Part shown: piece after piece, positions 9,110 to 16,664 of the stretch
Layout: each line of letters begins with the position of its first letter
How positions within the stretch are numbered: position 1 is the first letter of the stretch
Assembly: GCA_011250595.1 (NCBI GenBank)
Contig: JAANMP010000041.1
Location: forward strand, 1 to 41,481
Direction of reading: 5' to 3'
Source of the DNA: Bacillus sp. MM2020_1
GTDB lineage: Bacteria; Bacillota; Bacilli; Bacillales; Cytobacillaceae
Length of the DNA stretch: 41,481 nucleotides
Program-made: the position numbers and the translations under genes
Notes under the pieces: model-generated
Told to the model about the DNA's origin: nothing
The model's database searches: none
What the model saw: the letters and a program-made list of their open reading frames with translations, nothing else

Positions 9110-9157
9110 AGCTGGCACTAAGAGGCATCATGCTTCTTAGTGTCAGCTATTTTTTTG
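9110..9157 (+). terminator. Strong Rho-independent terminator after the ABC1 kinase
   Basis: AGCTGGCACTAAGA (from 9110) pairs with TCTTAGTGTCAGCT (to 9148), with one G-T pair. Inner GC bases extend the stem and seven T residues follow. Confidence 0.85.
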
Positions 9158-9270
9158 ACAGCTACTTTTAATAAAATTAATAGTTTCTTTATATTAATAT
9201 AGTATAATTAAATACAGATATTTGCATTCATGGGAAAGACCATCATATATTTCTGAAGAGGTGTTATGTA

Positions 9271-10254
9271 ATGGCAAAAATTTTAGTAGCAGGTGAGATT
9301 CCCCAAAAGGGATTAGATTTGTTATCGAAGGATCACGTGGTTGAGGTATTTGCAGGCGAGAAATTGATTACTGAAGCAGAATTAAAAGAGCGCATCAAGG
9401 ACAAGGACGCCCTGCTAAGTTTATTATCTACCCCTGTAACGAAGGAAGTAATTGACCATGCTCCCCATTTAAAAGTTATTGCAAACTATGGAGCAGGGTT
9501 TAATAATATTGATTTTGATTATGCGGCAGCAAAAGGAATTCCAACTACCAATACACCGATCGCTTCTACAGCTGCAACGGCTGACCTCACGCTTTCTCTT
9601 TTACTAGCAGCAGCTAGAAGAGTCGTAGAAGGAGATGAAGTATGTCGTACGGTTGGCTTCAACGGGTGGGCTCCTCTCTATTTCCGCGGTCGTGAAGTAT
9701 CTGGAAAAACAATCGGTATTGTCGGGTTTGGTCAAATTGGTCAAGCAGTTGCGAAAAGAGCAGCAGCTTTTGACATGAAGGTTTTATATACGAGTCCAAG
9801 TCGAAAAAGCCCTGAAGTTGAAAATGCCCTAAATGCAACCTATGTATCTTTTGATGAATTAGTGGCTGAATCAGATTTCATTACTATTAATTGTTCCTAT
9901 AATCCAATAATGAAACACATGTTCAGCACAAGTCAATTTGAAATGATGAAATCGACAGCCTATTTGATTAATTGTGCTCGTGGTCCAATTGTTGACGAAG
10001 CAGCACTGATCAAGGCTTTAGAAGAAAAACAGATTGAAGGAGCGGGCATTGACGTATTTGAATTCGAACCTAAAATTGGTGAGGGCTTGAAAAAGCTGAA
10101 AAACGTTGTCCTAACTCCACATATCGGGAATGCAACCTTTGAGGCACGAGATGCGATGGCGGAAATGGCGTCAGAAAACATCGTGAAAGTACTAAACGGT
10201 GAAGCACCTTCTTATGTTATTAATGGTGTGGTTAAAGAAACTATTCTCGTTTAA
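9271..10254 (+). CDS. D-isomer-specific 2-hydroxyacid dehydrogenase
   Basis: This 327-residue NAD(P)-dependent enzyme is of the glyoxylate/hydroxypyruvate reductase type. The Rossmann motif is GIVGFGQIGQAVAKR near residues 148-162. The three catalytic residues are readable: Arg in NCARGPIVDE, Glu in IDVFEFEP and His in LTPHIGNAT. The ribosome site is GAAGAGGTG. A TATAAT hexamer at 9203-9208 may be the -10 element, though no good -35 lies at the usual distance. It is a single-gene unit between two terminators. Candidate substrates are glyoxylate, hydroxypyruvate or 2-ketogluconate; the sequence alone does not separate these. Confidence 0.85.
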   Translation: MAKILVAGEIPQKGLDLLSKDHVVEVFAGEKLITEAELKERIKDKDALLSLLSTPVTKEVIDHAPHLKVIANYGAGFNNIDFDYAAAKGIPTTNTPIASTAATADLTLSLLLAAARRVVEGDEVCRTVGFNGWAPLYFRGREVSGKTIGIVGFGQIGQAVAKRAAAFDMKVLYTSPSRKSPEVENALNATYVSFDELVAESDFITINCSYNPIMKHMFSTSQFEMMKSTAYLINCARGPIVDEAALIKALEEKQIEGAGIDVFEFEPKIGEGLKKLKNVVLTPHIGNATFEARDAMAEMASENIVKVLNGEAPSYVINGVVKETILV

Positions 10255-10263
10255 AAGCTCATA

Positions 10264-10291
10264 AAAAAAGACGGAGGCTGCCGTCTTTTTT
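10264..10291. terminator. Bidirectional terminator between convergent dehydrogenase and reductase genes
   Basis: AAAAAAGACGG (10264-10274) pairs with CCGTCTTTTTT (10281-10291) around the loop AGGCTG, giving A and T tracts on the two flanks. It can terminate the dehydrogenase from the left and the reductase from the right. Confidence 0.85.
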
Positions 10292-11557
10292 TTATGAATA
10301 TTGTGGTCTTAATTTAGTTCGTTTATTGACATGCTGCTCAGCACTTAAGGCTGCAATCGCTCCGTCGGCGGCAGAAATAACCGCCTGTTTAATCGGCGTT
10401 CTTCTTGCGTCACCGCCTGCAAACACCCCGTCGACATTTGTGCGGAGGTACTCATCTACCATGACATAGCCTTCTTCATCGCGCATAACTGCCCCATTTA
10501 AGAAGTCTGTTCCTGGCATCATTCCGCCAAGATATAAGAAAATTCCATCGACATCCCATACTTGTTCTTCTTTTTTATCAGTAAGAACAACAATTTTCTC
10601 CACACTATCCGTCCCAATAATTTCTCTGACACGGTGACGTTTATAGATCTCTGCTTTTGGGTTATTTTCTAAATGAGAAAGATCCACGTCACCCTTTAAT
10701 TCAGTCGGAATTAACAATTTTACTGTTTTACAATACTTGGCCAATGTTTCAGCCTCGTGGATTGCTTCATCATTATCCCCAACAACAGCGACAACTCGGT
10801 CTTGATAGAAGGCAGCATCACAGGTTGAACAATAGCTTACACCACGCCCGGTAAATTCTTCCTCCCCTTTAATTTTGCCAGAAGGAGCTTTTGCCCCAAC
10901 ACCAATGAAGACACTTTTAGCTTGGATTGTCCCTTCAGCTAATTCGATTTTTTTGATCTCATCAGAGAAATCAACCGACAATACGGTTGAACGAACGAAG
11001 TCCGCACCGAAATCCTTTGCCTGTGTTTGCATTCTTGTTAACAGTTCAAGCCCGGTTACTTCTTCGCGTACACCTGGGTAGTTCGCAATCTTATGTGTAA
11101 TTGCAAGCGTCCCAGCTTTGGGAGCTTTATCGATGACGAGCGTTTTTAATTTCCCGCGTGCAGCATAAACCGCTGCAGATGCACCTGCGGGGCCGCCACC
11201 GATGGTGACAAAATCATAGACTTCCTCAAGAAATTTATCATTAACCGATTGAAAAATAGAATCTGCATTTGCTTCGGTTGTTTCTGGTTGTGAATTGCTC
11301 ACCACGGGTGCTTGGTCTTCCAATAGTCCAAGCAACTTGTTAAATTTTTTCTCCTGAAAGCCGAGAACAAGTTTACCATCAATGAGTGTGGCTGGCGTTC
11401 CATAAATTTTCCGTTCCTTTAATTGATCAAAATATTCCTTATGTATGGAAGCATTTCGCTCTTCATATGTAAAGCCGTGATCTTTTAAGAACGTCTTAAC
11501 TTTTTCACAATATGGGCAGCCTGTGCTGCTATAAACGATAATTTCAGGTGTTGGCAA
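10292..11557 (-). CDS. Glutaredoxin-thioredoxin reductase-like fusion flavoprotein
   Basis: This 421-residue protein has two modules. Residues 1-80 are a glutaredoxin/NrdH fold with the redox motif CPYC in SSTGCPYCEKVKTF and the cis-Pro loop YGTPATLIDG. After a linker comes a thioredoxin reductase-like flavoprotein (from about 115) with the FAD motif TIGGGPAGASAAVYAARG, the disulfide CSTC in GVSYCSTCDAAFY and the C-terminal FAD segment VDGVFAGGDARR. The NADPH subdomain is altered: VVGDNDEAIHEA stands where GGGxSA is usual, and the HRRDxxRA motif is replaced by IPTELKGDV. The start is TTG at 11557, with GGAGG 9 bases upstream. A PerR-like box and a sigma-A promoter lie upstream and Dps is the next gene, suggesting a peroxide-stress role. 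The electron donor is uncertain. Confidence 0.85.
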   Translation of the reverse strand: MPTPEIIVYSSTGCPYCEKVKTFLKDHGFTYEERNASIHKEYFDQLKERKIYGTPATLIDGKLVLGFQEKKFNKLLGLLEDQAPVVSNSQPETTEANADSIFQSVNDKFLEEVYDFVTIGGGPAGASAAVYAARGKLKTLVIDKAPKAGTLAITHKIANYPGVREEVTGLELLTRMQTQAKDFGADFVRSTVLSVDFSDEIKKIELAEGTIQAKSVFIGVGAKAPSGKIKGEEEFTGRGVSYCSTCDAAFYQDRVVAVVGDNDEAIHEAETLAKYCKTVKLLIPTELKGDVDLSHLENNPKAEIYKRHRVREIIGTDSVEKIVVLTDKKEEQVWDVDGIFLYLGGMMPGTDFLNGAVMRDEEGYVMVDEYLRTNVDGVFAGGDARRTPIKQAVISAADGAIAALSAEQHVNKRTKLRPQYS

Positions 11558-11594
11558 TTTAGCAAACCTCCAATTTGTAAGTTTCTTTAATTTA

Positions 11595-11624
11595 ATAATA
11601 GTAGATTCTCTAAATAAAAGTCAA
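11595..11624 (-). promoter_or_regulatory. Sigma-A promoter of the reductase fusion gene
   Basis: On the minus strand TTGACT (11624-11619) and TATTAT (11600-11595) are separated by 18 bases. They lie about 40-70 bases before the TTG start. Confidence 0.5.
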
Positions 11625-11631
11625 TACTTTT

Positions 11632-11646
11632 TAATAATTATTATAA
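11632..11646 (-). promoter_or_regulatory. Candidate PerR box
   Basis: The minus-strand 15-mer TTATAATAATTATTA matches the Bacillus PerR consensus TTATAATNATTATAA at every defined position but one. It sits 7 bases upstream of the -35 hexamer of the reductase fusion gene. The background is AT-rich, which weakens the match, but redox-gene context on both sides supports it. Confidence 0.45.
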
Positions 11647-11652
11647 ATAACA

Positions 11653-11682
11653 AAACAGTCCAACAAATTGGTTGGACTGTTT
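11653..11682 (-). terminator. Terminator after the Dps gene
   Basis: AAACAGTCCAAC and GTTGGACTGTTT form a perfect 12-bp stem with a 6-base loop. Leftward reading ends in a TTT-TG stretch. Confidence 0.8.
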
Positions 11683-11698
11683 ACATCTTAAATGAAAG

Positions 11699-12145
11699 TT
11701 AAATGGCTCTGCCTAAGAAAGCAGTTAGCATCCATACATGCTTTTCAAGACCGGAATGGATCGCAAGCAGCATGTCACCCGTTGTTTCATCATTCTTCTC
11801 ACCTGCAAAGCTCATGCCTTCTTTAAGTTCGCCAATGATAATCGAGAAGTCTTTGATGACAGATTCAACCATTTCATCAGCGGTTTCATTTCCTGTTGCT
11901 TCCTTAATCGATGAAATTTCTAAGTACTCTTTCATCGTAGCAGCCGGCTTGCCGCCAATTGCCAGCAAGCGTTCCGCTAATTCGTCGACGTGCATGCCTG
12001 CCTCATTGTAAAATTCCTCAAATTTGACATGCAGGGTGAAAAATTGTCCACCTTTTACATACCAATGATAGTTATGTAACTTTGTATACAAAACAGACCA
12101 ATTTGCAATTTGATTGTTAAGTATGCTGACTAACTGATTTTCCAT
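11699..12145 (-). CDS. Dps-family ferritin-like DNA-protecting protein
   Basis: The protein has 148 residues. Dps proteins form 12-subunit shells that oxidise and store iron using peroxide, protecting DNA. The inter-subunit ferroxidase residues are readable: His in [10 protein letters not shown], then His and Asp/Glu in [26 protein letters not shown] is also typical of the Bacillus Dps/MrgA branch. The ATG has AAGGAGGTATTTTAA upstream. B. subtilis Dps and MrgA respond to sigma-B and PerR respectively; I see neither a PerR box nor a clear sigma-B promoter upstream here, although a similar box lies ahead of the neighbouring reductase. Confidence 0.9.
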   Translation of the reverse strand: MENQLVSILNNQIANWSVLYTKLHNYHWYVKGGQFFTLHVKFEEFYNEAGMHVDELAERLLAIGGKPAATMKEYLEISSIKEATGNETADEMVESVIKDFSIIIGELKEGMSFAGEKNDETTGDMLLAIHSGLEKHVWMLTAFLGRAI

Positions 12146-12505
12146 TTAAAATACCTCCTTTTTATCCTCTCTTTATTATTACCAAAGTTTGACGGGAAAT
12201 CCTGTGCAAATTAAAGGAATTTGTTGTCAATTTAGTGAAGTTTTTGTGTTATCGACGGTCAATATTACCCTTTTGAGTGTTACATTCCTGATACATAATG
12301 TAATAATTGTTCCTAAACTAACCATGAGAGTTATTTTTAGGAAGTAAATAAATATTGGTTATTTGTTCCAACTGATAGTAGAAAGCCTTCATGCAGGGCG
12401 CTAACTGAGTAGTTCGGTTGTTACCACTTATTGGGTAATGAATTCGAATGTTACAACTGTTAGCCTTAATAGTAGAGAAGCGAGTCATATATTGGAGGGA
12501 ATAAA
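12146..12505. other. Intergenic region between divergent dps and hydrolase genes
   Basis: This stretch of about 360 bases must hold the two divergent promoters. The clearest structure is an inverted repeat, TTACATT (12280-12286) and AATGTAA (12297-12303), spaced by 10 bases, which could be a dimeric regulator site. I see no convincing -35/-10 pair for either gene. The minus-strand open frame across 12318-12563 has no ribosome site and overlaps the hydrolase start, so I do not count it as a gene. Confidence 0.4.
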
Positions 12506-13108
12506 ATGAATAAATTAAAAAAACTAGTGATTGCGACCGGCCTAATTTTATCTTTGTCATCATTTACGTTAAATGGTACAACTGAAGCAGCAACAACCAC
12601 ACATAAGGTTCAATCTGGAGATACTTATTGGAAAATTGCAAGTAAATATGGTGTAACGGTTAATAGTCTATTAAAAGCAAACAATAAAACTAGCAGTCTA
12701 CTTTATGCAGGAACAAATCTAGTAATCCCGAACTCTTCTATTACTGCAGCAGAAAAAGATTTGATGGCTCGGCTTGTTCGAGCGGAGGCAGTAGGAGAGC
12801 CATATGCCGGGAAAGTAGCGGTAGCTACCGTTATTCTTAACCGAGTGTCTAGTCCTGATTTTCCAAATACCGTTAAAGGTGTTATTTATGAAAGGTCTAA
12901 TGGTTATTATGCATTCACGCCTGTTCAAAATGGTACTATTAACCGAGCAGCAGATACTGCTTCAAAAAAGGCTGTAAATGAAGCACTTGCCTTTAGAGGC
13001 CAGGGTAATGGATCGGTATTTTTCTATAATCCAAAAACAGCTGTAAGTAAATGGATCTACTCACGTCCAGTAACGATTACCATCGGTAACCATCGTTTCG
13101 CGAGATAA
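12506..13108 (+). CDS. Secreted LysM and SleB/CwlJ-type cell wall hydrolase
   Basis: The 200-residue protein begins with a signal peptide (KKLVIATGLILSLSSFTLNG, cut near TEAATTT). One LysM domain follows at about 32-76 (HKVQSGDTYWKIASKYGV to GTNLVIPNS). A hydrolase_2 domain like that of SleB and YkvT then fills the C-terminal half, with the family features LMARLVRAEAVGEPYAGKVA, VILNRVSS and the closing GNHRFAR. SleB-type enzymes cut spore cortex peptidoglycan; close relatives with one LysM act on the wall of cells or spores, and the stage here is not shown by the sequence. The ribosome site is TTGGAGGGAATAAA. The gene is monocistronic. Confidence 0.85.
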   Translation: MNKLKKLVIATGLILSLSSFTLNGTTEAATTTHKVQSGDTYWKIASKYGVTVNSLLKANNKTSSLLYAGTNLVIPNSSITAAEKDLMARLVRAEAVGEPYAGKVAVATVILNRVSSPDFPNTVKGVIYERSNGYYAFTPVQNGTINRAADTASKKAVNEALAFRGQGNGSVFFYNPKTAVSKWIYSRPVTITIGNHRFAR

Positions 13109-13153
13109 ATATCCTAGACCATTATAGTATTTCTTGAACTCAATAAAATAAAC

Positions 13154-13193
13154 AAAAAAGCAGTGAATTCCAAAATGGATTCACTGCTTTTTT
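13154..13193 (+). terminator. Terminator after the cell wall hydrolase
   Basis: AAAAAAGCAGTGAATTCC and GGATTCACTGCTTTTTT form a long, nearly perfect stem (one A-A gap) with an AAAAT loop and a T run. It insulates the sigma-54 region that begins directly after it. Confidence 0.85.
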
Positions 13194-13195
13194 GT

Positions 13196-13230
13196 TATGC
13201 ATATTAGAGTAGGTTATGCAAAATTGCATT
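13196..13230 (+). promoter_or_regulatory. Upstream activator site of the permease promoter
   Basis: TATGCA-AAAT-TGCATT at 13215-13230 matches the dyad TATGCA-N4-TGCATA at 11 of 12 positions. A second GTTATGCA half-site begins 19 bases upstream at 13194. The dyad centre is about 83 bases before the GG of the -24 element, a typical distance for a sigma-54 activator. The same dyad precedes the two other sigma-54 promoters of this block. Confidence 0.65.
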
Positions 13231-13303
13231 AGAAAAAGAATGTAAAATGTAGCAAATTAGTTCAAAGGAGTTTCGGCAGGCAAACTGATTGGATAAATTA
13301 TAG

Positions 13304-13322
13304 TTGGCACGAAAATTGCAAT
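13304..13322 (+). promoter_or_regulatory. Sigma-54 (SigL) promoter of the putrescine permease gene
   Basis: TTGGCAC-GAAAA-TTGCA fits the -24/-12 consensus TGGCAC-N5-TTGC exactly, with the invariant GG and GC at the right spacing. Transcription would start near 13333, leaving a leader of about 150 bases. Confidence 0.88.
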
Positions 13323-13489
13323 TATTTTAAATAGTTAGACTTTTCTAGTAAAATGAAAGGAGGGGCTTTCCTGCGTATTATTAATTTATTTTATTAAAAT
13401 TCATTACACCATCAACGCTTAAAACAAAATGTAAAGGCTTACAATTATTTGATTATAAACTTTTGGATTTAAAAGGAGAGATGGTTAAA

Positions 13490-14842
13490 TTGGAGAATAC
13501 TACTCTTAAACGCTCACTAGGACTATGGGCGATCGTAATGCTTGGATTGGGTTATATGACACCCACCATCGTATTTGATACCTTTGGGATTGTCTCTGAA
13601 GAAACAAATGGTGTGGTCCCACTTGCCTATCTAGCAGCATTGGTTGTTATGGTATTTACAGCGATAAGTTACGGGAAAATGGTTCGGGTATTCCCGAGTG
13701 CTGGTTCGGCCTATACGTATACTCGAGAAACGATGAGCCCTCATCTCGGCTTTATAGTCGGCTGGGCAGCGCTGCTTGATTATATATTGCTTCCTATGGT
13801 TAATGCGTTGATTATACGTATTTACATGGTTTCGGTATTTCCAGAGGTTCCTGCATGGATTTGGGTTGTCGTTTATGTAGCAATCGTGACAGGGATTAAT
13901 GCTTGGAGCATGGGGAAAACATCTAGTTTAAATTCACTGCTTGTTATTTTTGAGGTGGTGTTAATTGCCGCATTTATTGTCCTTGCTTTGGTTCAGCTTT
14001 CCAAAGGAATGGGGCAAGGAACGATTTTTACAACCACACCGCTTTTCCATTCAGATATCCACCTCGGAGCCATTTTGACTGGGGCAACTGTAGTTTGTTT
14101 CTCCTTTATCGGATTTGATGCAGTAACCATGTATGCAGAAGAAGCGATTGACCAAAAAACGATGCCGAGAGCGATTATGCTGACAGTCTTTATCGGCGGC
14201 GCAATCTTTTTCGTTTGTAGTTACTTCGCCCAAGCTTTATTTCCAGATGTATCGAACTTTAAGATAACGGATGATACACTACCCGAAATTGGGTTGTTTG
14301 TAGGTGGAACCATCTTTAAACTCATTTTCCTATCAGGTGCTTTTGCTGCAACAGTAGCTTCCGGACTTGCATCCCATGCAAGTGTATCTAGGCTTTTGTA
14401 CGTTATGGGCCGAAATGGGGTATTGCCTAGAAAGACATTCGGGTATGTTCATCCGAAATATAGGACACCAATTTTTAATGTTATCTTAGTTGGAGTCGTT
14501 TCATTACTTGCGATTGCCCCGAGTCTTGAGTTGATTTCTTCCTTTATTAACTTTGGTGCGTTAATTGCTTTTACATTCGTTAACTTATCCGTCATCGCTC
14601 ATTTCGTCTTCCGCCAAAAGAGATATAAAACAGCTAAAGATGTTTTCTCCTATCTAGTCATGCCAATCCTTGGGGCGGGTTTAACAGGTATTTTGTGGGC
14701 AAACCTACAATTTGATGCCCTCATGGGCGGCATTGTTTGGATTGCCATTGGTATCATTTATATGCTTTTCCAAACAAAATTCTTTAAGATCAAAATTGCA
14801 GATTTAAATATTGATGACGCGGAAAAGACTTCTTCCTTTTAG
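13490..14842 (+). CDS. APC-family putrescine importer (PlaP/PuuP-like)
   Basis: This amino acid-polyamine-organocation permease of about 450 residues has twelve predicted helices. It is strikingly like E. coli PlaP (YeeF) and PuuP across the whole length, for example TIVFDTFGIVSEETNG, the segment SYGKMVRVFPSAGSAYTYT, FSFIGFDAVTMYAEEAID, RLLYVMGRNGVLPRKTFGYV and LINFGALIAFTFVNLSVI-like FINFGALIAFTFVNLSVIAH. Import of putrescine by proton symport is inferred from this and from the downstream catabolic genes. AAGGAG at 13473-13478 lies 2 bases before the ATG at 13481 and 11 before the TTG at 13490; I prefer the TTG but the ATG cannot be excluded. It is transcribed alone from a sigma-54 promoter. 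Confidence 0.85.
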   Translation: MENTTLKRSLGLWAIVMLGLGYMTPTIVFDTFGIVSEETNGVVPLAYLAALVVMVFTAISYGKMVRVFPSAGSAYTYTRETMSPHLGFIVGWAALLDYILLPMVNALIIRIYMVSVFPEVPAWIWVVVYVAIVTGINAWSMGKTSSLNSLLVIFEVVLIAAFIVLALVQLSKGMGQGTIFTTTPLFHSDIHLGAILTGATVVCFSFIGFDAVTMYAEEAIDQKTMPRAIMLTVFIGGAIFFVCSYFAQALFPDVSNFKITDDTLPEIGLFVGGTIFKLIFLSGAFAATVASGLASHASVSRLLYVMGRNGVLPRKTFGYVHPKYRTPIFNVILVGVVSLLAIAPSLELISSFINFGALIAFTFVNLSVIAHFVFRQKRYKTAKDVFSYLVMPILGAGLTGILWANLQFDALMGGIVWIAIGIIYMLFQTKFFKIKIADLNIDDAEKTSSF

Positions 14843-14858
14843 GAAAAAAAATTACTTA

Positions 14859-14883
14859 AGCCAGGCTAAGCGCCTGGCTTTTT
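14859..14883 (+). terminator. Terminator after the permease
   Basis: AGCCAGG and CCTGGCT form a 7-bp GC-rich stem with a 7-base loop, followed by TTTTT. Confidence 0.8.
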
Positions 14884-14908
14884 ACGTTTTTAAATAAAGT
14901 ATTTAAAG

Positions 14909-14924
14909 TATGCAGTAATGAATA
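14909..14924 (+). promoter_or_regulatory. Upstream activator site of the glutamate dehydrogenase promoter
   Basis: TATGCA-GTAA-TGAATA matches the dyad TATGCA-N4-TGCATA at 11 of 12 positions. Its centre is about 80 bases upstream of the -24 element, the same distance as at the permease promoter. Confidence 0.5.
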
Positions 14925-14994
14925 ATTCAATCATTTTTTCATAGCGTTTAATATTATTTTTACTAGAACACCTCTAAAAACTGTATTTATATAG

Positions 14995-15013
14995 TTGGCA
15001 CGAAACTTGCTTT
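14995..15013 (+). promoter_or_regulatory. Sigma-54 promoter of the glutamate dehydrogenase operon
   Basis: TTGGCAC-GAAAC-TTGCT keeps the invariant GG and GC with the correct 10-base spacing. The start codon is about 35 bases downstream of the -12 element. Confidence 0.85.
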
Positions 15014-15047
15014 ATCCTTAAGTAACAATAAAAAATGAGGTGTTAGA

Positions 15048-16334
15048 ATGGCAGTTGAATCTCTAGATTTGAAGAATACAAAAGAAAGAGAACAGGACAA
15101 TTCCCTTAGTGAGTTCCAAGAAACACTAAAGGAAGCAGTGAACATCCTGAACTATCCGACTCAAGTATTCGAATTTCTAAGGAAGCCGATGAGATTTTTA
15201 GAAGTAAGTATCCCAGTTCGAATGGACAATGGACAAACAGAAATATTTCAGGGATACCGGGCTCAACATAATGATGCCTCAGGACCGACGAAAGGGGGAA
15301 TCCGGTTTCATCCAGACGTTACTGCGGATGAGGTAAAGGCCTTGGCGGGCTGGATGAGCTTAAAGTGCGGTATTACTGACCTTCCTTATGGCGGTGCAAA
15401 AGGCGGGATCATTTGCGACCCTCGTAAAATGAGCTTAGATGAATTGGAAAAGTTGAGCCGTGGATATGTAAGAGCGGTGAGTCAGCTAGTCGGTCCAACA
15501 AAGGATATTCCCGCGCCTGATATGTATACGAACTCGCAAATTATGGCGTGGATGCTCGATGAATATGATCATATCCGTGAATTTGATTCTCCTAGTTTTA
15601 TCACTGGGAAGCCAATTGCATTAGGGGGATCGAAGGGCAGGGAAACAGCGACATCAAAAGGTGTATTATATACGCTGCAAATGGTCTGTGAATTAAGGAA
15701 AATGGAATTAAAGGATACCCGGGTCATCATTCAGGGGTTTGGAAATGTCGGCAGTTACCTTGCCCAGTATTTAGATGAGATGGGAGCAAAGGTAATTGGA
15801 ATCGGAGATATGCTCGGCGGTTTATATGATGAAAATGGCTTAGATATTCCTTATCTATTGGAAAATAGAGATTCATTTGGGATCATTTCTAATCGCTTTA
15901 ATAGTTCAATTTCAAATCAGGATTTATTGGAAAAAGAATGTGATGTCCTCATTCCGGCTGCCATCTCAGGGGTCATCAATAAATATAATGCAAGCAAGCT
16001 AAATTGCAATATTATCATTGAGGCAGCCAATGGTCCTACCACCAAAGAAGCGTTAAAGATACTAGATGAGCGAGAAATCCTTGTTGTCCCTGATATTCTT
16101 GCCAATTCGGGCGGGGTGATTGTCTCCTATTTTGAATGGTGTCAGAACAATCAAGGCTATTACTGGACCGAGGAAATCGTCGATGAGCGGCTCAAGGAAA
16201 AGATGACAGCCAGCTTTTTAAAGGTTTATCAAACCTCCAAAAGATATGGAGTTAATATGAAAGTTGCTGCTTATATTGAAGGAATTCAAAAGCTAGCAGA
16301 GGCATCTAGACTTCGAGGCTGGTTGAAATTTTAA
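15048..16334 (+). CDS. Glutamate dehydrogenase (Glu/Leu/Phe/Val dehydrogenase family)
   Basis: The 428-residue protein has the size and layout of RocG and GudB, hexameric NAD-linked enzymes that oxidise glutamate to 2-oxoglutarate and ammonia. Visible features are the substrate loop KGGIRFHPDVT, the Lys-containing LPYGGAKGGI, GPTKDIPAPDMYTNSQIMAW, the Rossmann motif QGFGNVGSYLAQYL and the NAD-side VVPDILANSGGVIVSYFEW. TGAGGTG serves as ribosome site. It is the first gene of a sigma-54 unit with two small genes. In this setting it should reclaim the glutamate made by the two transaminases downstream and supply ammonia and NADH. RocG in B. subtilis is also SigL-dependent, which fits. Confidence 0.9.
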   Translation: MAVESLDLKNTKEREQDNSLSEFQETLKEAVNILNYPTQVFEFLRKPMRFLEVSIPVRMDNGQTEIFQGYRAQHNDASGPTKGGIRFHPDVTADEVKALAGWMSLKCGITDLPYGGAKGGIICDPRKMSLDELEKLSRGYVRAVSQLVGPTKDIPAPDMYTNSQIMAWMLDEYDHIREFDSPSFITGKPIALGGSKGRETATSKGVLYTLQMVCELRKMELKDTRVIIQGFGNVGSYLAQYLDEMGAKVIGIGDMLGGLYDENGLDIPYLLENRDSFGIISNRFNSSISNQDLLEKECDVLIPAAISGVINKYNASKLNCNIIIEAANGPTTKEALKILDEREILVVPDILANSGGVIVSYFEWCQNNQGYYWTEEIVDERLKEKMTASFLKVYQTSKRYGVNMKVAAYIEGIQKLAEASRLRGWLKF

Positions 16335-16352
16335 ATGAGGAGGTAGTTTTTT

Positions 16353-16643
16353 ATGACGCTTGATATATTAACCGAACAAAAAGAACAGCAACTGCTACAT
16401 TACTTTTGCTTAATTTCAAATAATCACCGCTACGATTTGACAATAGGTTATTCAGAGCAATTTTTTGGGAAAGCGATGGTCACTTCGATTCAGTCGGGAA
16501 AAATGGTTTTACTTTGTCAAGAGGATACGCTCTCAGACCATCATTGGGCAGAAAGGCTGGGGATTGAAAGAGAGGATATCCCAGAATTTCAGGAATTTTT
16601 CAGTTTAGTATTACAGACACGGCCATTTCAGGAGCAGTATTAA
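16353..16643 (+). CDS. Small conserved protein, possibly DUF3055/SAV0927-like
   Basis: This 96-residue acidic protein has no signal peptide or membrane helix. The middle (RYDLTIGYSEQFFGKAMVTS, then QSGKMVLLCQED) and the end (RLGIEREDIPEFQEFF) resemble the small DUF3055 family of Firmicutes as I remember it, with a strand-rich core and an acidic helical end. That family has no assigned function, so none is claimed. GAGGAGGT lies about 9 bases before the ATG, a strong site. It starts 18 bases after the glutamate dehydrogenase stop and is followed by another small gene, so it is very probably part of the sigma-54 operon. Confidence 0.7.
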   Translation: MTLDILTEQKEQQLLHYFCLISNNHRYDLTIGYSEQFFGKAMVTSIQSGKMVLLCQEDTLSDHHWAERLGIEREDIPEFQEFFSLVLQTRPFQEQY

Positions 16644-16664
16644 ATAAAATAGAGGGTGATATCC

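Noticed and set aside
9112..9130. TGGCAC resembling a -24 sigma-54 element
   Set aside because: It is part of the terminator stem after the ABC1 kinase, and the -12 position reads GGCA without the TTGC pattern.
12318..12563. Minus-strand 81-codon open frame between dps and the hydrolase
   Set aside because: No ribosome site, no recognisable motif, and it overlaps the start of the secreted hydrolase.
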